From: Streptomyces coeruleorubidus
GTDB lineage: Bacteria; Actinomycetota; Actinomycetes; Streptomycetales; Streptomycetaceae
NCBI RefSeq assembly: GCF_008705135.1
Contig: NZ_CP023694.1
Span: 4,755,001-4,819,000 of the forward strand
Length of the DNA: 64,000 nucleotides
Direction of reading: 5' to 3'
Shown here: positions 27,453-38,578 of the stretch, one piece after another
Numbering within the stretch: position 1 is the stretch's first letter
Layout: each line of letters opens with the position of its first letter
The notes under the pieces: generated by a model
Seen by the model: only the letters and a program-made list of their open reading frames with translations
Database searches by the model: none
Told to the model about the DNA's origin: nothing
Program-made: the position numbers and the translations under genes

Positions 27453-27833
27453 TCAGGTGGTGAGGTTGTACTTGAAGCCGCTGAACTTGTCGCCGCTCTT
27501 GATGAGCGAGACACGCACGCCGACCTTGATGTTCTCGGGCACCTGGCTCCCGAAGCACTGGTAGTTGTGCGACAGGGCGGGCTGCGTCGTCCTCAGTTCG
27601 GCGATCGTCTTGTAGTCGCTCATCCTGAAGAGGTGGATCTCGACGGCGTAGCCGTCACTCTGGTCGTCGTAGACCGTGAGGCAGTCCCCGTCGTGACCGA
27701 AGGCGCCCTTGCCGCCCGGGTCCCAGTCCGTCGTGTAGACGAAGCCGCTGTTGGTCCCGGCGTTCGCGGTTCCCGTGGCAAGGAACGTCAGGGCGCAGGC
27801 AGCGCCGACGACGGCCAGGATTCGCTTCTTGAT
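27453..27833 (-). CDS. Small secreted protein with apparent ATC start codon
   Basis: The frame has no ATG, GTG or TTG between the upstream in-frame stop (27861-27863) and a perfect signal peptide. The best start is ATC at 27833, five bases after GGGGGA. It gives (M)KKRILAVVGAACALTFLATG with cleavage after ANA, then GTNSGFVYTTDWDPGGKGAFG. The mature protein is about 100 residues, has two Cys (DCLTVYD, YQCFG) and ends FKYNLTT. I do not recognise the family; it looks like a short streptomycete secreted protein. Alternatives are a mutated start or a sequencing error. A CGCGTT-CAA-AACGCG palindrome at 27856-27870 overlaps the promoter area. Confidence 0.7.
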   Translation of the reverse strand: MKKRILAVVGAACALTFLATGTANAGTNSGFVYTTDWDPGGKGAFGHDGDCLTVYDDQSDGYAVEIHLFRMSDYKTIAELRTTQPALSHNYQCFGSQVPENIKVGVRVSLIKSGDKFSGFKYNLTT

Positions 27834-27952
27834 GATGTTCCCCCATTGATCATGTCGCGTTCAAAACGCGATCAAGGCGCATCTTAACCGATCATCGAAC
27901 TCCGAGGCTCGAACAGCCTGTTCGGACACCCCGCTGCCGGCCGCGGACAGCA

Positions 27953-27986
27953 CAGCGCCCCAGCGCTCTGAGAGTGCTGGGGCGCT
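27953..27986 (-). terminator. pknB terminator
   Basis: AGCGCCCCAGC (27953-27963) and GCTGGGGCGCT (27976-27986) form a stem 22 bases after the pknB stop. Confidence 0.75.
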
Positions 27987-28007
27987 CGCCGTACGAGAAG
28001 CGACCGG

Positions 28008-30035
<2,028 letters not shown>

Positions 30036-30203
30036 AGCTACCTACCAGCCCTCTCCGTCGGTCCCGACCGGAAGCTTGTACGGTCGGAGGCTGCCGTCCG
30101 GGCCTACCGTACCCGGCTCGCTTTGTGTGACCTGGCCAAGCCCGTCAGCCGATACAGGACCGGTATCGCAACGTGCACCGTTGTGAAGCAGACGTGAGCG
30201 GAG

Positions 30204-31682
30204 TCACTGCTTGCTCTTGAGGACCGCCTCCATCACGTTCCTCGCGATCGGCGCCGCGAGGCCGCCGCCGGAGATGTCGTCACGGACGGCGTTGTCGTCC
30301 TCGACCACGACCGCCACGGCCACCGGCGCGCTGCCGTCCTCACCCTTGGCGTAGGAGATGAACCACGCGTAGGGGTTCTCGCTGTTGTCGACACCGTGCT
30401 GGGCGGTACCGGTCTTGCCGCCCACCGTGACGCCCGGGATCTTGGCGTTGGAGCCCGTGCCCTTGTCGACGACCGTCTCCATCATCGACTGGAGCTTCTG
30501 GGCGTTCTCCGGGGACAGCGGCTGGCTGAGCTCCTCCGGCTCGGTCCTCTCGATGGTGTCGACGCTGCGCGCCTGGAGCTCCTCGACCATGTACGGCTTC
30601 ATCAGCTTGCCGTCGTTGGCGACGGCCGAGGCCACCATGGCCATCTGGAGCGGGGTCGCGGCGGTGTTGAACTGGCCGATCGACGACAGCGCGGTCTCCG
30701 ACGGGTTCATGTCGTCGGAGAACACCGAGGCATTGGCGCGCACCGGCGTGAACTGCTCCTCGTCGAAGCCGAACTTCTTGGCCATGTCCAGCATCTTGTC
30801 GTTGCCGAGGTCGGAGCCGATCTTGCCGAAGACGGTGTTGCAGGAGTACTGGAGGGCGACCCGCAGTGTCGCGTTCTTGCAGGGGATGTTGCCCTCGTTC
30901 GGCAGCTTGGTGGTGGTGCCCTTCATGATCCACGGGTCGGGCGAGTCGGTCTTGCCGTCCGGGTCCGTGTACAGGCCGTCCTCCAGGGCGGCGGCCGCCG
31001 TGACCACCTTGAAGGTGGAGCCGGGCGGATAGGTCTCCCGCAGCGCCCGGTTGAGCATCGGGTCGTTCGGGTTGTTCTTCTTCTGGAGCTTCTGCCAGGC
31101 GTCGGTGTCCGTCGTCGTGGAGTTCCCGGCGAAGGACGACGGGTCGTACGACGGGTAGGAGGCCAGGGACAGGATCTTGCCGGTGGACGGCTCCAGGGCG
31201 ACGACGGCGCCCTTGCCCCCCTGCTTCTTCAGGCCGTTGTAGGCGGCCTTCTGCGCGGCGGCGTTCAGCGTCGTGACGACGTTCCCGCCCTCCTGCTTCT
31301 TGCCGGTGAGCATGTCGAGCGTGTTGCGGAAGAAGAGCCGGTCGTCGTTGCCGGTGAGGATGCCGTCCTCGATGGACTCCAGCTGGGTCGCGCCGAAGGC
31401 CTGCGAGGCGTAGCCGGTGACCGGCGCCCACATCGGGCCGTTCTTGTAGGTGCGCTTGAACTTGAAGTCGCTGCCCGACGTCTCGGCGGAACCGGTGATC
31501 GGCTTGCCGTCGACGATGATGTCGCCGCGGGGGGAGGCGTAGCGCTCGATGGTGACGCGGCGGTTGTTCTTGTCGGTCCTGAGCTCGTCGGCCTGGACGT
31601 ACTGGATCCAGTTGTCGCGGATGAGCAGTGCCAGGACGAGCAGACCGCAGAAGACCGCGATCCGGCGCAGGGGCTTGTTCAT
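30204..31682 (-). CDS. pbpA: Class B penicillin-binding protein PbpA
   Basis: The product has 492 residues from ATG at 31682. An N-terminal membrane anchor (about 6-22) precedes a dimerisation region with RYASPRGDIIVDGKPI. The transpeptidase domain has catalytic Ser222 in PPGSTFK, YSCN and KTGT (GGKTGTAQHG). It crosslinks peptidoglycan, acting with the SEDS glycosyltransferase encoded immediately upstream, whose stop overlaps its start by four bases. Frame extension upstream into the rodA region was rejected because it lacks family similarity. Confidence 0.97.
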   Translation of the reverse strand: MNKPLRRIAVFCGLLVLALLIRDNWIQYVQADELRTDKNNRRVTIERYASPRGDIIVDGKPITGSAETSGSDFKFKRTYKNGPMWAPVTGYASQAFGATQLESIEDGILTGNDDRLFFRNTLDMLTGKKQEGGNVVTTLNAAAQKAAYNGLKKQGGKGAVVALEPSTGKILSLASYPSYDPSSFAGNSTTTDTDAWQKLQKKNNPNDPMLNRALRETYPPGSTFKVVTAAAALEDGLYTDPDGKTDSPDPWIMKGTTTKLPNEGNIPCKNATLRVALQYSCNTVFGKIGSDLGNDKMLDMAKKFGFDEEQFTPVRANASVFSDDMNPSETALSSIGQFNTAATPLQMAMVASAVANDGKLMKPYMVEELQARSVDTIERTEPEELSQPLSPENAQKLQSMMETVVDKGTGSNAKIPGVTVGGKTGTAQHGVDNSENPYAWFISYAKGEDGSAPVAVAVVVEDDNAVRDDISGGGLAAPIARNVMEAVLKSKQ

Positions 31683-33121
31683 GACGGGCGGACCACCTGA
31701 GTCATCTCGGCGTCGGGATTGCCGGCCGGGGCCGGGGCCGGGCGGCGTGCGGTGTCGCTGATGCGCAGCAGGATGCCGATCAGGGCCCAGTTGGCGATCA
31801 CGGAGGAACCGCCGTAGGCCACGAACGGCAGCGTCATACCGGTCAGTGGGATGAGGCCCATCACACCGCCGGCCACGACGAAGACCTGGAGGCCGAAGGC
31901 GCCCGACAGGCCGATGGCCAGCAGCTTGCCGAACGGATCGCGGGCCGCGAGCGCCGTACGTACGCCCCGCTCGATGATCAGGCCGTAGAGCAGCAGGATC
32001 GCCATGACACCGGCGAGGCCCAGCTCCTCGCCGAAGGTGGCGAGGATGAAGTCGGAGTTGGCGGCGAAGCCGATGAGGTCGGAGTTGCCCTGCCCGAGAC
32101 CGGTGCCGAGCGTGCCGCCGGAGCCGAAGGCCCACAGCGCCTGCATGGCCTGCTCGGAGTGGACGACGCCGTCCTGGACGCCGGCGCGGGAGAGTTCGAA
32201 CTCGCGCATCGGGTCGAGCCAGGCCTGCACACGCGTCTGGATGTGAGGCTCGAAGCTCGCCACGCCGACGGCGCCGACCGCGGACATCAGCAGACCGAAG
32301 ACGATCCAGCTGGTCCGCTCGGTGGCGACGTACAGCATGATGACGAACATTCCGAAGAACAGCAGCGACGTACCGAGGTCGGTCTCGAAGACCAGGATGA
32401 GGATCGAGATGACCCAGACGACGAGGATCGGACCCAGGTCGCGGCCCCGCGGCAGGTACAGGCCCATGAAGCGGCGGCTGGCCAGGGCGAGGGCGTCTCT
32501 CTTGACCATGAGGTAGCCGGCGAAGAAGACCGCGAGGGCGATCTTGGCGAACTCACCGGGCTGGAGCGTGCCGAGGCCGGGGATCTTGATCCAGATCTTG
32601 GCGCCGTAGATGTTCGCGCCGAGTCCCGGCACGAGCGGCAGGATCAGCAGGAACAGCGCGCCGGCCATGGAGATGTAGGTGTAGCGCTGCAGGACGCGGT
32701 GGTCCTTGAGGAAGATCAGTACGACTGCCAGCAGGGCGACGCCCATCGCGGAATACAGCAGCTGGCGCGGTGCGGCTTCGGCGTAGTTGCTGAGTCGCTT
32801 GGACTGGTCCAGACGCCAGATGGCGACTAGACCGAGGCCGTTCAGCAGAGTTGCCAGCGGCAGCATCAGCGGGTCCGCGTACGGCGCGAACTTCCTTACG
32901 ACCAGATGGCCGACGCCCGCCAGCAGGCCGAGTCCGAGCCCGTAGCTGAGCAGACCCGGCGGCACCGAGTCGTTGAGCGCCAGCCCGACGTTGGCATAGG
33001 CGAACACCGGGATGACCACGGCGAACGCCAGCAGCGCCAGCTCGGTGTTGCGCCGGCTCGGCGCACCGATCGCGCCGATCGTGGACGTGTGGTGCGTCGG
33101 CGATGTGTTCGTACCGCTCAT
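31679..33121 (-). CDS. rodA: SEDS-family peptidoglycan glycosyltransferase (FtsW/RodA)
   Basis: The product has 480 residues and ten to twelve membrane spans. Family motifs are IWIKIPGLGTLQPGEFAKIALAVF, PHIQTRVQAWLDP and GLIPLTGMTLPFVAYGGSSVIANW. SEDS proteins polymerise lipid II with a partner class B PBP. The partner is the overlapping pbpA. A cytoplasmic N-terminus of about 30 residues is polar. Whether it is closer to FtsW or RodA is not resolved by eye; synteny with mycobacterial rodA (pstP-rodA-pbpA) supports RodA. Confidence 0.93.
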   Translation of the reverse strand: MSGTNTSPTHHTSTIGAIGAPSRRNTELALLAFAVVIPVFAYANVGLALNDSVPPGLLSYGLGLGLLAGVGHLVVRKFAPYADPLMLPLATLLNGLGLVAIWRLDQSKRLSNYAEAAPRQLLYSAMGVALLAVVLIFLKDHRVLQRYTYISMAGALFLLILPLVPGLGANIYGAKIWIKIPGLGTLQPGEFAKIALAVFFAGYLMVKRDALALASRRFMGLYLPRGRDLGPILVVWVISILILVFETDLGTSLLFFGMFVIMLYVATERTSWIVFGLLMSAVGAVGVASFEPHIQTRVQAWLDPMREFELSRAGVQDGVVHSEQAMQALWAFGSGGTLGTGLGQGNSDLIGFAANSDFILATFGEELGLAGVMAILLLYGLIIERGVRTALAARDPFGKLLAIGLSGAFGLQVFVVAGGVMGLIPLTGMTLPFVAYGGSSVIANWALIGILLRISDTARRPAPAPAGNPDAEMTQVVRPS

Positions 33122-33148
33122 CGTGTAACAGGGCCTCTCACGGCTTGC

Positions 33149-34711
33149 CTACTGCTTACCGCACAGCGAGACGACCTTCTGCTCTTCCTCCGAGAGGCTG
33201 GGGCCGGGGCTGGGAGTAGGTGCGGTCGTGGACGGGTTCGGGGACTTCTCAGGCGCCGACGGCGAGCCCGACGGGTTCGACGGGTTCGACGGGTTCGGCG
33301 TCGGTGTGGCCTTGGACGTGAAGGAGGCGGGAGTGGTTCCCGTGGTGCCCCCGGCCTCGCCTTCGCCGGTCTTGGAGTTGTTCTGGCTCTCGGCTTGGCG
33401 CCGCTGCGCCTCCTTCTTGCACGCGGAGGCCTGCACCGACAGTTCCTGGATCTTCGCCTGGGCGTTCTCCAGCCCGCCCTCGGCGATCGTCGCCTCGACC
33501 AGTTTCTGCTGGTAGGGCGGCAGGTACTTGAGTTCGATCTCGGGGTGGTCCTTCTCGACCTCCGAGAGCGACACCCACGCCAGGTCCTGGCTGATGCCCC
33601 GGTACAGCGCGACGTGCTCGCCCTCGGCGCCGACGTAGTACTGCGTCTGCGTCCAGCGCCAGCCGCCGTACAGGCCGCCGCCGATGACGGCCAGCGCGAG
33701 GGCGCCGTAGAAGGATCTCTTCAGCCAGCGGCCCTTCTTGCGGGGCTTGTCGAAGTCGTCGTCGCCGTAACCCAGGCCGGCCGCCGGGATGTAGCCGGTG
33801 GTGTCGCCGGAGCCGGGCGGGCCGAACTCGCCGCCGCCGCCCTGGCCGTGCCCCTGGCGGCCGAGCCCGGAGGCGCGGCCGGCGGGGGTCTGCATGAAGG
33901 AGTTGTCCTGCAGCTGGTGCTGGTTCTCGGCGACGGCGCCGACCACGACCGGGGTGTCGGAGAGCTGCCCCGCGAGGGTGTCGCCGGTGTCGAGGTCGAG
34001 GACGTCGGCGACGATGACGGTGATGTTGTCCGGGCCGCCGCCGCGCAGCGCCAGCTCGATCAGGTTCTGGACGGTCTCCTGGGGGCCCTGGTAGCTGGCG
34101 AGGGTGTCCTCCAGGGTCTGGTGGGACACCACGCCGGACAGGCCGTCGGAGCAGATCAGGTAGCGGTCGCCGGCGCGGACCTCGCGGATGGACAGGTCCG
34201 GTTCGACGTGGTCGCCACTGCCGAGGGCGCGCATGAGGAGCGAGCGCTGCGGGTGGGTGGTGGCCTCTTCCTCGGTGATGCGGCCCTCGTCGACCAGACG
34301 CTGCACCCAGGTGTGGTCCTGCGTGATCTGCGTCAGGACGCCGTCGCGGAGGAGGTACGCGCGGGAGTCGCCGACGTGGACCAGGCCGAGGCGCTGGCCG
34401 GTCCAGAGCAGGGCGGTGAGGGTGGTCCCCATGCCCTCCAGCTGGGGGTCCTCCTCGACCATCGAGCGCAGCTGGTCGTTGGCGCGCTGTACGGCCGTGC
34501 CGAGCGAGGTGAGGATGTCGGAGCCGGGGACGTCGTCGTCGAGCGCGACGATCGTGGAGATGGCCTCGGAGGAGGCGACCTCGCCCGCCGCGGCGCCGCC
34601 CATGCCGTCGGCGATGGCGAGCAGGCGCGGGCCGGCGTATCCGGAGTCCTCGTTGCCCTCCCGGATCATCCCCTTGTGCGATCCGGCCGCGAAGCGCAGT
34701 GACAGACTCAT
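33149..34711 (-). CDS. pstP: PP2C-family protein phosphatase PstP
   Basis: The product has 520 residues from ATG at 34711 (MSLSLRFAAGSHKGMIREGN), with GAGG upstream; an in-frame start 19 codons earlier is less likely. The PP2C domain covers about 1-235: REGNEDSGY, LLAIADGMGG, GDSRAYLLRDG and GGPDNITVIVADV (metal-binding Asp residues). A membrane span lies around 325-345. The extracellular part ends in a Thr/Pro/Ser-rich tail with PSNPSNPSGSP repeats. It reverses PknB phosphorylation and sits in the same operon. Confidence 0.95.
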   Translation of the reverse strand: MSLSLRFAAGSHKGMIREGNEDSGYAGPRLLAIADGMGGAAAGEVASSEAISTIVALDDDVPGSDILTSLGTAVQRANDQLRSMVEEDPQLEGMGTTLTALLWTGQRLGLVHVGDSRAYLLRDGVLTQITQDHTWVQRLVDEGRITEEEATTHPQRSLLMRALGSGDHVEPDLSIREVRAGDRYLICSDGLSGVVSHQTLEDTLASYQGPQETVQNLIELALRGGGPDNITVIVADVLDLDTGDTLAGQLSDTPVVVGAVAENQHQLQDNSFMQTPAGRASGLGRQGHGQGGGGEFGPPGSGDTTGYIPAAGLGYGDDDFDKPRKKGRWLKRSFYGALALAVIGGGLYGGWRWTQTQYYVGAEGEHVALYRGISQDLAWVSLSEVEKDHPEIELKYLPPYQQKLVEATIAEGGLENAQAKIQELSVQASACKKEAQRRQAESQNNSKTGEGEAGGTTGTTPASFTSKATPTPNPSNPSNPSGSPSAPEKSPNPSTTAPTPSPGPSLSEEEQKVVSLCGKQ

Positions 34712-34843
34712 GCGCACCTCGCCTGTCGGCTCCGGGTACAGCCGGTCGTGTCGAGCCACACTGCCCACCCTCCGGTCGGGAGCGCGCCGGGGCCCGGGGT
34801 GGGGCCCGCCACTGCGTGCTCGCTCCGCTCGCTCATTGTCGTA

Positions 34844-35353
34844 CTACTTCCGCAGCTCGATGACGGTCTTGCCGATGCGGATCGGCGCGCCCAGCGCAAT
34901 CGGTGTGGGAGTCGTCAGCCGGTTCCGGTCCAGGTACGTGCCGTTGGTGGAGCCGAGGTCCTCGACGATCCACTGGCCGTCGCGGTCCGGATAGATCCTG
35001 GCATGGCGGCTGGAGGCGTAGTCGTCGTCCAGCACGATGGTCGAGTCGTGCGCCCGGCCCAGGGTGATGGTCTGGCCCTGGAGCGCGACCGTGGTGCCGG
35101 TGAGGGTGCCCTCGGTCACGACCAGCTTGGTGGGGGCGTTACGGCCGCGCCGGCCGCTGCCGGACTGCTGGCGCTGCTGCGGCGGCGCCTGGCGGGCGGC
35201 CTGCTGCTGCCGGCCGGCCTCCCGGCGCGATCCGCGCTGGGTGACGCGCGTACCGAACAGGTCGCTCCGGATGACCTGCACGGCCACGATCACGAACAGC
35301 CACAGAACGGCCAGGAAACCCAGCCGCATGACCGTGAGGGTCAGCTCTGACAT
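34844..35353 (-). CDS. fhaB: FHA-domain protein FhaB/FipA
   Basis: The product has 169 residues from ATG at 35353. A membrane span lies at about 6-28 (LTVMRLGFLAVLWLFVIVAVQVI). A basic Gln-rich linker follows. The C-terminal FHA domain (about 95-165) has ITLGRAHDSTIVLDDDYASSRHARI and EDLGSTNGTYLDRNRL. FHA domains bind phosphothreonine, so this is a likely PknB-dependent adaptor at the membrane. It starts ten bases after fhaA. Confidence 0.95.
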   Translation of the reverse strand: MSELTLTVMRLGFLAVLWLFVIVAVQVIRSDLFGTRVTQRGSRREAGRQQQAARQAPPQQRQQSGSGRRGRNAPTKLVVTEGTLTGTTVALQGQTITLGRAHDSTIVLDDDYASSRHARIYPDRDGQWIVEDLGSTNGTYLDRNRLTTPTPIALGAPIRIGKTVIELRK

Positions 35354-35363
35354 TGCCCCCGCT

Positions 35364-36227
35364 TCACCCTTCGGCTTGCCGGTAAATGATGGTGGTGCTG
35401 CCCACGACGATCCGCGAGCCGTCGCGGAGCGTAGCGCGGGTGGTGTGCTGCCCGTCCACCACGATGCCGTTGGTGGATCCGAGATCCTGGATCGTCGAGG
35501 GCGTTCCGGTCCGGATCTCACAGTGCCGGCGGGAGACGCCGGGGTCGTCGATCCGCACGTCGGCGTCGGTGCTGCGGCCCAGCACCAGCGTCGCGCGGGA
35601 GATCTGATGGCGCGTGCCGTTGATCTCGATCCAGTGGCGGGTGCGTCCGCCGGCCGCCGGGGCGGCCGGGGGTCGCTGGGTGCCCGCGGGCTGCGGGTAG
35701 CCGTACCCGCCGGGGCGGCCGCCGGGCGGCGGCGCGGCCGGCATGGGCGGGGCGCCCGCGGGCGCGGCGGCCGGCGGGTAGCCGTAGCCGCCGGGGCGTC
35801 CGGCGGGCGGGGCCGCGGGCGCGGCGGCGCCTGACGGGGCCTGCTGGCTGCTGGAGGAGGCGAGCGTACGGCTGCGCACCCGGTACAGGCCGGTGTCCAG
35901 GTCTTCCGCCTTCTCCAGGTGCACCTTGATCGGGCCCATGAAGGTGTAGCGCTGCTGCTTGGCGTAATCACGCACCATGCCGGCCAGCTCGTCGCCGAGC
36001 TGGCCGGAGTAGGGGCTGAGCCGCTCGAAGTCGGGCGTGCTCAGCTCCACGATGAAGTCGTTGGGTACGACCGTGCGGTCGCGGTTCCAGATGGTGGCGT
36101 TGTTGTCGCACTCGCGCTGGAGCGCGCCGGCGATCTCCACGGGCTGGACCTCGGACTTGAACACCTTGGCGAAGGTGCCGTTGACCAGACCTTCGAGACG
36201 CTGCTCGAACTTCTTCAGGACTCCCAT
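35364..36227 (-). CDS. fhaA: FhaA: DUF3662 plus FHA domain protein
   Basis: The product has 287 residues. The N-terminal DUF3662 domain (about 1-120, MGVLKKFEQRLEGLVNGTFA, PVEIAGALQRECDNNA) is followed by a low-complexity linker with two GRPGGYGYP repeats. The C-terminal FHA domain (about 205-285) has LVLGRSTDADVRIDDPGVSRRHCEI and QDLGSTNGIVVDG. In Mycobacterium FhaA binds phosphorylated MviN and restrains peptidoglycan synthesis. GGAGGAGG precedes the ATG. It is the first gene of the leftward fhaA-fhaB-pstP-rodA-pbpA-pknB series. Confidence 0.95.
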   Translation of the reverse strand: MGVLKKFEQRLEGLVNGTFAKVFKSEVQPVEIAGALQRECDNNATIWNRDRTVVPNDFIVELSTPDFERLSPYSGQLGDELAGMVRDYAKQQRYTFMGPIKVHLEKAEDLDTGLYRVRSRTLASSSSQQAPSGAAAPAAPPAGRPGGYGYPPAAAPAGAPPMPAAPPPGGRPGGYGYPQPAGTQRPPAAPAAGGRTRHWIEINGTRHQISRATLVLGRSTDADVRIDDPGVSRRHCEIRTGTPSTIQDLGSTNGIVVDGQHTTRATLRDGSRIVVGSTTIIYRQAEG

Positions 36228-36701
36228 GGGGCACCTCCTCCGTCGCTGCCGTCCTGTGTACTGCCCTGCGGGCCGCTTGCCTGGTACTGCTTACTGATCG
36301 TATCCACGCGCCGCTCGATCGGCTGGTTCCCCCTGTCAGCACGGCCGACGGATGTCGACGCATGACGAAGTTCCCTGTGGAGCTCCCCTTCGAACTCCTC
36401 CGGTGATACGGCTGCCGCGCAACCGCTCTCGCGTACTCCTGACAAGGATCGTAGAGGCGGCCGAAGACCAGTGTCCCGCACCCGGCTGTGGACCCCGACC
36501 CCCTGCTGGGGAGACGGGGGGTACCGGTACGAGGTTGATACGTGAAGCGCTACGCGTTGATACGTGGCCAGGGCACCGAAGGCTCGGAGGCGGGTCTGCC
36601 TGCGGAAGAACGGATGTGAATCCACCCCGCCCCGCGTGCTAATGTTCTGGGTGTCGGAAGGCGCCAGGCCCCAAGGGGCAGGAGCCCATGACACACCCAA
36701 T
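36228..36701. promoter_or_regulatory. Spacer between fhaA and tRNA-Leu
   Basis: These 474 bases hold the fhaA promoter (not pinpointed) and the tRNA-Leu promoter; TAATGT near 36641 is a plausible -10. Two direct copies of GTTGATACGTG (36534-36544 and 36556-36566) lie 22 bases apart, about two helical turns. Open frames here look incidental. Confidence 0.5.
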
Positions 36702-36785
36702 GCGCGGGTGGCGGAATAGGCAGACGCGCTGGATTCAGGTTCCAGTGCCCGCAAGGGCGTGGGGGTTCAACTCCCCCCTCGCGCA
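36702..36785 (+). tRNA. tRNA-Leu (CAG)
   Basis: This is a class II tRNA with acceptor GCGCGGG paired to CTCGCGC, anticodon loop TTCAGGT (CAG), variable arm TGCCCGCAAGGGCGT and T arm GGGGGTTCAACTCCCCC. CCA is not encoded. It forms the left border of the accessory region. Confidence 0.96.
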
Positions 36786-36792
36786 CCGTCGG

Positions 36793-36826
36793 AACGGGCG
36801 GCATCGATCAGATGCCGCCCGTTTCT
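36793..36826 (+). terminator. tRNA-Leu terminator
   Basis: AACGGGCGGCATC (36793-36805) pairs with GATGCCGCCCGTT (36811-36823), followed by TCTC. Confidence 0.85.
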
Positions 36827-36889
36827 CGTGTCTGCGGATGTGATGGTTGTCTCGCGGCATCCGGGGGTTGTGCTGGTGTGAGGAAGCTC

Positions 36890-37423
36890 TCAGGCCTGGC
36901 CGGCTCGGGCATCCCCCAGCGGCCGGCCGGGGGCGAAGCGGTCCCGTACGGCGGGGGTGTCGAGGAGGCGGGCCGGGTAGCCGGGGCCGGTGCTGGCGGT
37001 CATGTCCTGGTGGCGCAGTTGCTCCCCGCAGGACGAGCAGACGACCCGGGCCTCGGTGTCGTGGTCGCAGGGCGTGTGGTGCAGGACCACCGGGGCGCCC
37101 TCGTCGCCGGCCAGCCAGCGGTCGCCCCAGGCGTTGATCGCGGCGAGTACGCCGAAGAAGTCGCGGCCCTTGTCCGTCAGCAGGTACTCGTGGCGGACCG
37201 GGTCGCTCTGGTAGGCCCGCCGCCGCAGCAGGCCCTCGGCCTCCAGGCGCCGCAGCCGGTCGGTGAGGGTGTTGCGGGCGATGCCGAGCGAGCCGATGAA
37301 GCCGTCGAAGCGGGATTCCCCGTAGAAGACCTCGCGCAGCACCAGCAGGCTCCAGGCGTCGCCCAGGATGTCGGCGGTGCGGGCGATGGAGCAGGGCCAG
37401 GTGTCGAACGAGGTCCGTTTCAC
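36890..37423 (-). CDS. HxlR-family transcriptional regulator
   Basis: The product has 177 residues from GTG at 37423. The winged-helix HxlR domain (about 9-105) begins CSIARTADILGDAWSLLVLRE and includes IARNTLTDRLRRLEAEGLL and YLLTDKGRDFF. A C-terminal CxxC pair (VVCSSCGEQL, about 132-135) is a further possible metal or redox site. HxlR proteins often sense quinones or electrophiles. The usual divergent target gene is missing; the neighbour is a decayed permease. Confidence 0.88.
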   Translation of the reverse strand: MKRTSFDTWPCSIARTADILGDAWSLLVLREVFYGESRFDGFIGSLGIARNTLTDRLRRLEAEGLLRRRAYQSDPVRHEYLLTDKGRDFFGVLAAINAWGDRWLAGDEGAPVVLHHTPCDHDTEARVVCSSCGEQLRHQDMTASTGPGYPARLLDTPAVRDRFAPGRPLGDARAGQA

Positions 37424-37481
37424 GGCTGCCAGGCTATCGGTTTCATCATGAGATGGACCGGCCTCGGCGTCCCTGTGCCCG

Positions 37482-38450
37482 TCACTCCCGTATGCCCGCC
37501 AGTTCCGCCGGGCGGCGGCGCAGGGCGAGGGCGGCCGGGGCGAATGCGGAGGTCGTCGCGAGGAGGGCGCAGACGGCTGTGGTCGTGCCGAGGGCCTGCC
37601 ACGGGAGCTCGATCGTGGCCGGGGCCGACAACAGGGCGAGGGCGCTCGCCCTGTCGGCCAGGTTAAAGGCGCGACCAGGAGGCCGAGGAGGGCGCCGGCC
37701 GCCACGACCGTCAGCGCCTCGGCGCCGGTCAGCCGCAGGACCTGCCACCGGGTGGCTCCGGCCAGCCGCAGTAGGGACAGGTCGCGGGCCCGGTCGGACG
37801 TCGCCATGACCATGGTGTTGGCCACGGAGATGCCCGTGTAGAGGAGGGCGATGCCGAGGACCAGGAGGAGGCCGAGGCGGGTGGTGCGGTTCGTCTCGGG
37901 GTGGGTGGCGCGGATCCATGCGTCGCGGGTGAGGATCTGCCCGTTCCCGGGGCCGAGCGCCCGGTGCGGGGCGGTGGCGACGGTGTTCGGGTCCGCGTCG
38001 TCGGTCAGGGCCACGTCGATCCGGTCGACCGTGGCGCCGGGGGCGTTGCGTGGGGTGACGTAGACGCCGTTGTCGCCGGTGCCGGTGGTCATCACCGCGG
38101 CGATCCGCAGGGTGCGCGGTGTTCCGTCGCCGAGCCAGACGCGGACCCAGTGCCCACCCGGTGCCGCTGCCACTCCTCGTTGACGATGACCGAGTCGTCG
38201 TCGAGGCCGCTCACCTCGCCGACGGCCAGCGGGAGGCGGGTGGTGGCCGCGAGGGGGCCGGGGGTGGCGGCGAGGGGGCCGGGGGTGGCGGCGCTGGCCT
38301 CGGAGCGGATGAGGGCGACGCCGTCCTCCAGGACGTGGACGGCCGTCGAGGCCGCCGGCGGACGAGACCCATCGCCGGGTGCTGGCCGTGCTGGCGTATC
38401 TGCGGGCGTAGGCGCGCGGTCGGGCCTGGCGGGTCGGACCCGGCCGGACA
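37482..38450 (-). pseudogene. Decayed FtsX/MacB-like ABC transporter permease
   Basis: Three frames carry consecutive pieces of one permease. The N-terminal piece (about 38330-38165) reads LEDGVALIRSEA...DDDSVIVNEEWQR. The middle piece (about 38160-37665) reads GGHWVRVWLGDGTPRTLRIAAV, then a span LLVLGIALLYTGISVANTM, DLSLLRLAGATRWQVLRLTG and GALLGLLVAP. The last piece reads FNLADRASALALLSAPATIE, then AAVCALL-type span, LRRRPAELAGIRE and stop at 37482. Frameshifts lie near 38160 and 37665. The 5' third of a normal permease is absent. A 21-base tandem duplication at about 38256-38297 encodes two PGPLAAT copies. No ATPase partner is present. Confidence 0.75.
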
Positions 38451-38519
38451 CCTTCGTCCCCGCGATGGAACGACGCCGTCACCGTGAAGCCCAACGCCTT
38501 CCGCGCATACGCGCGTTGT

Positions 38520-38545
38520 GGAAAAACCAGCGAGTTGGTTTCATT
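38520..38545. promoter_or_regulatory. Candidate autoregulatory element (ARE) upstream of receptor 1
   Basis: It lies 34-59 bases before the first receptor start and contains the perfect inverted repeat AAACCA-N6-TGGTTT (38524-38541). It matches about 13 of some 18 fixed positions of the published ARE consensus as I recall it. Confidence 0.5.
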
Positions 38546-38578
38546 GCGTCGCCATCAGAGCCCTCCACGGGAGCCAGG

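Noticed and set aside
27655..27846. 63-residue minus-strand frame with an ATG at 27846
   Set aside because: It reads the same DNA as the small secreted protein in another frame, with no signal peptide or sensible composition.
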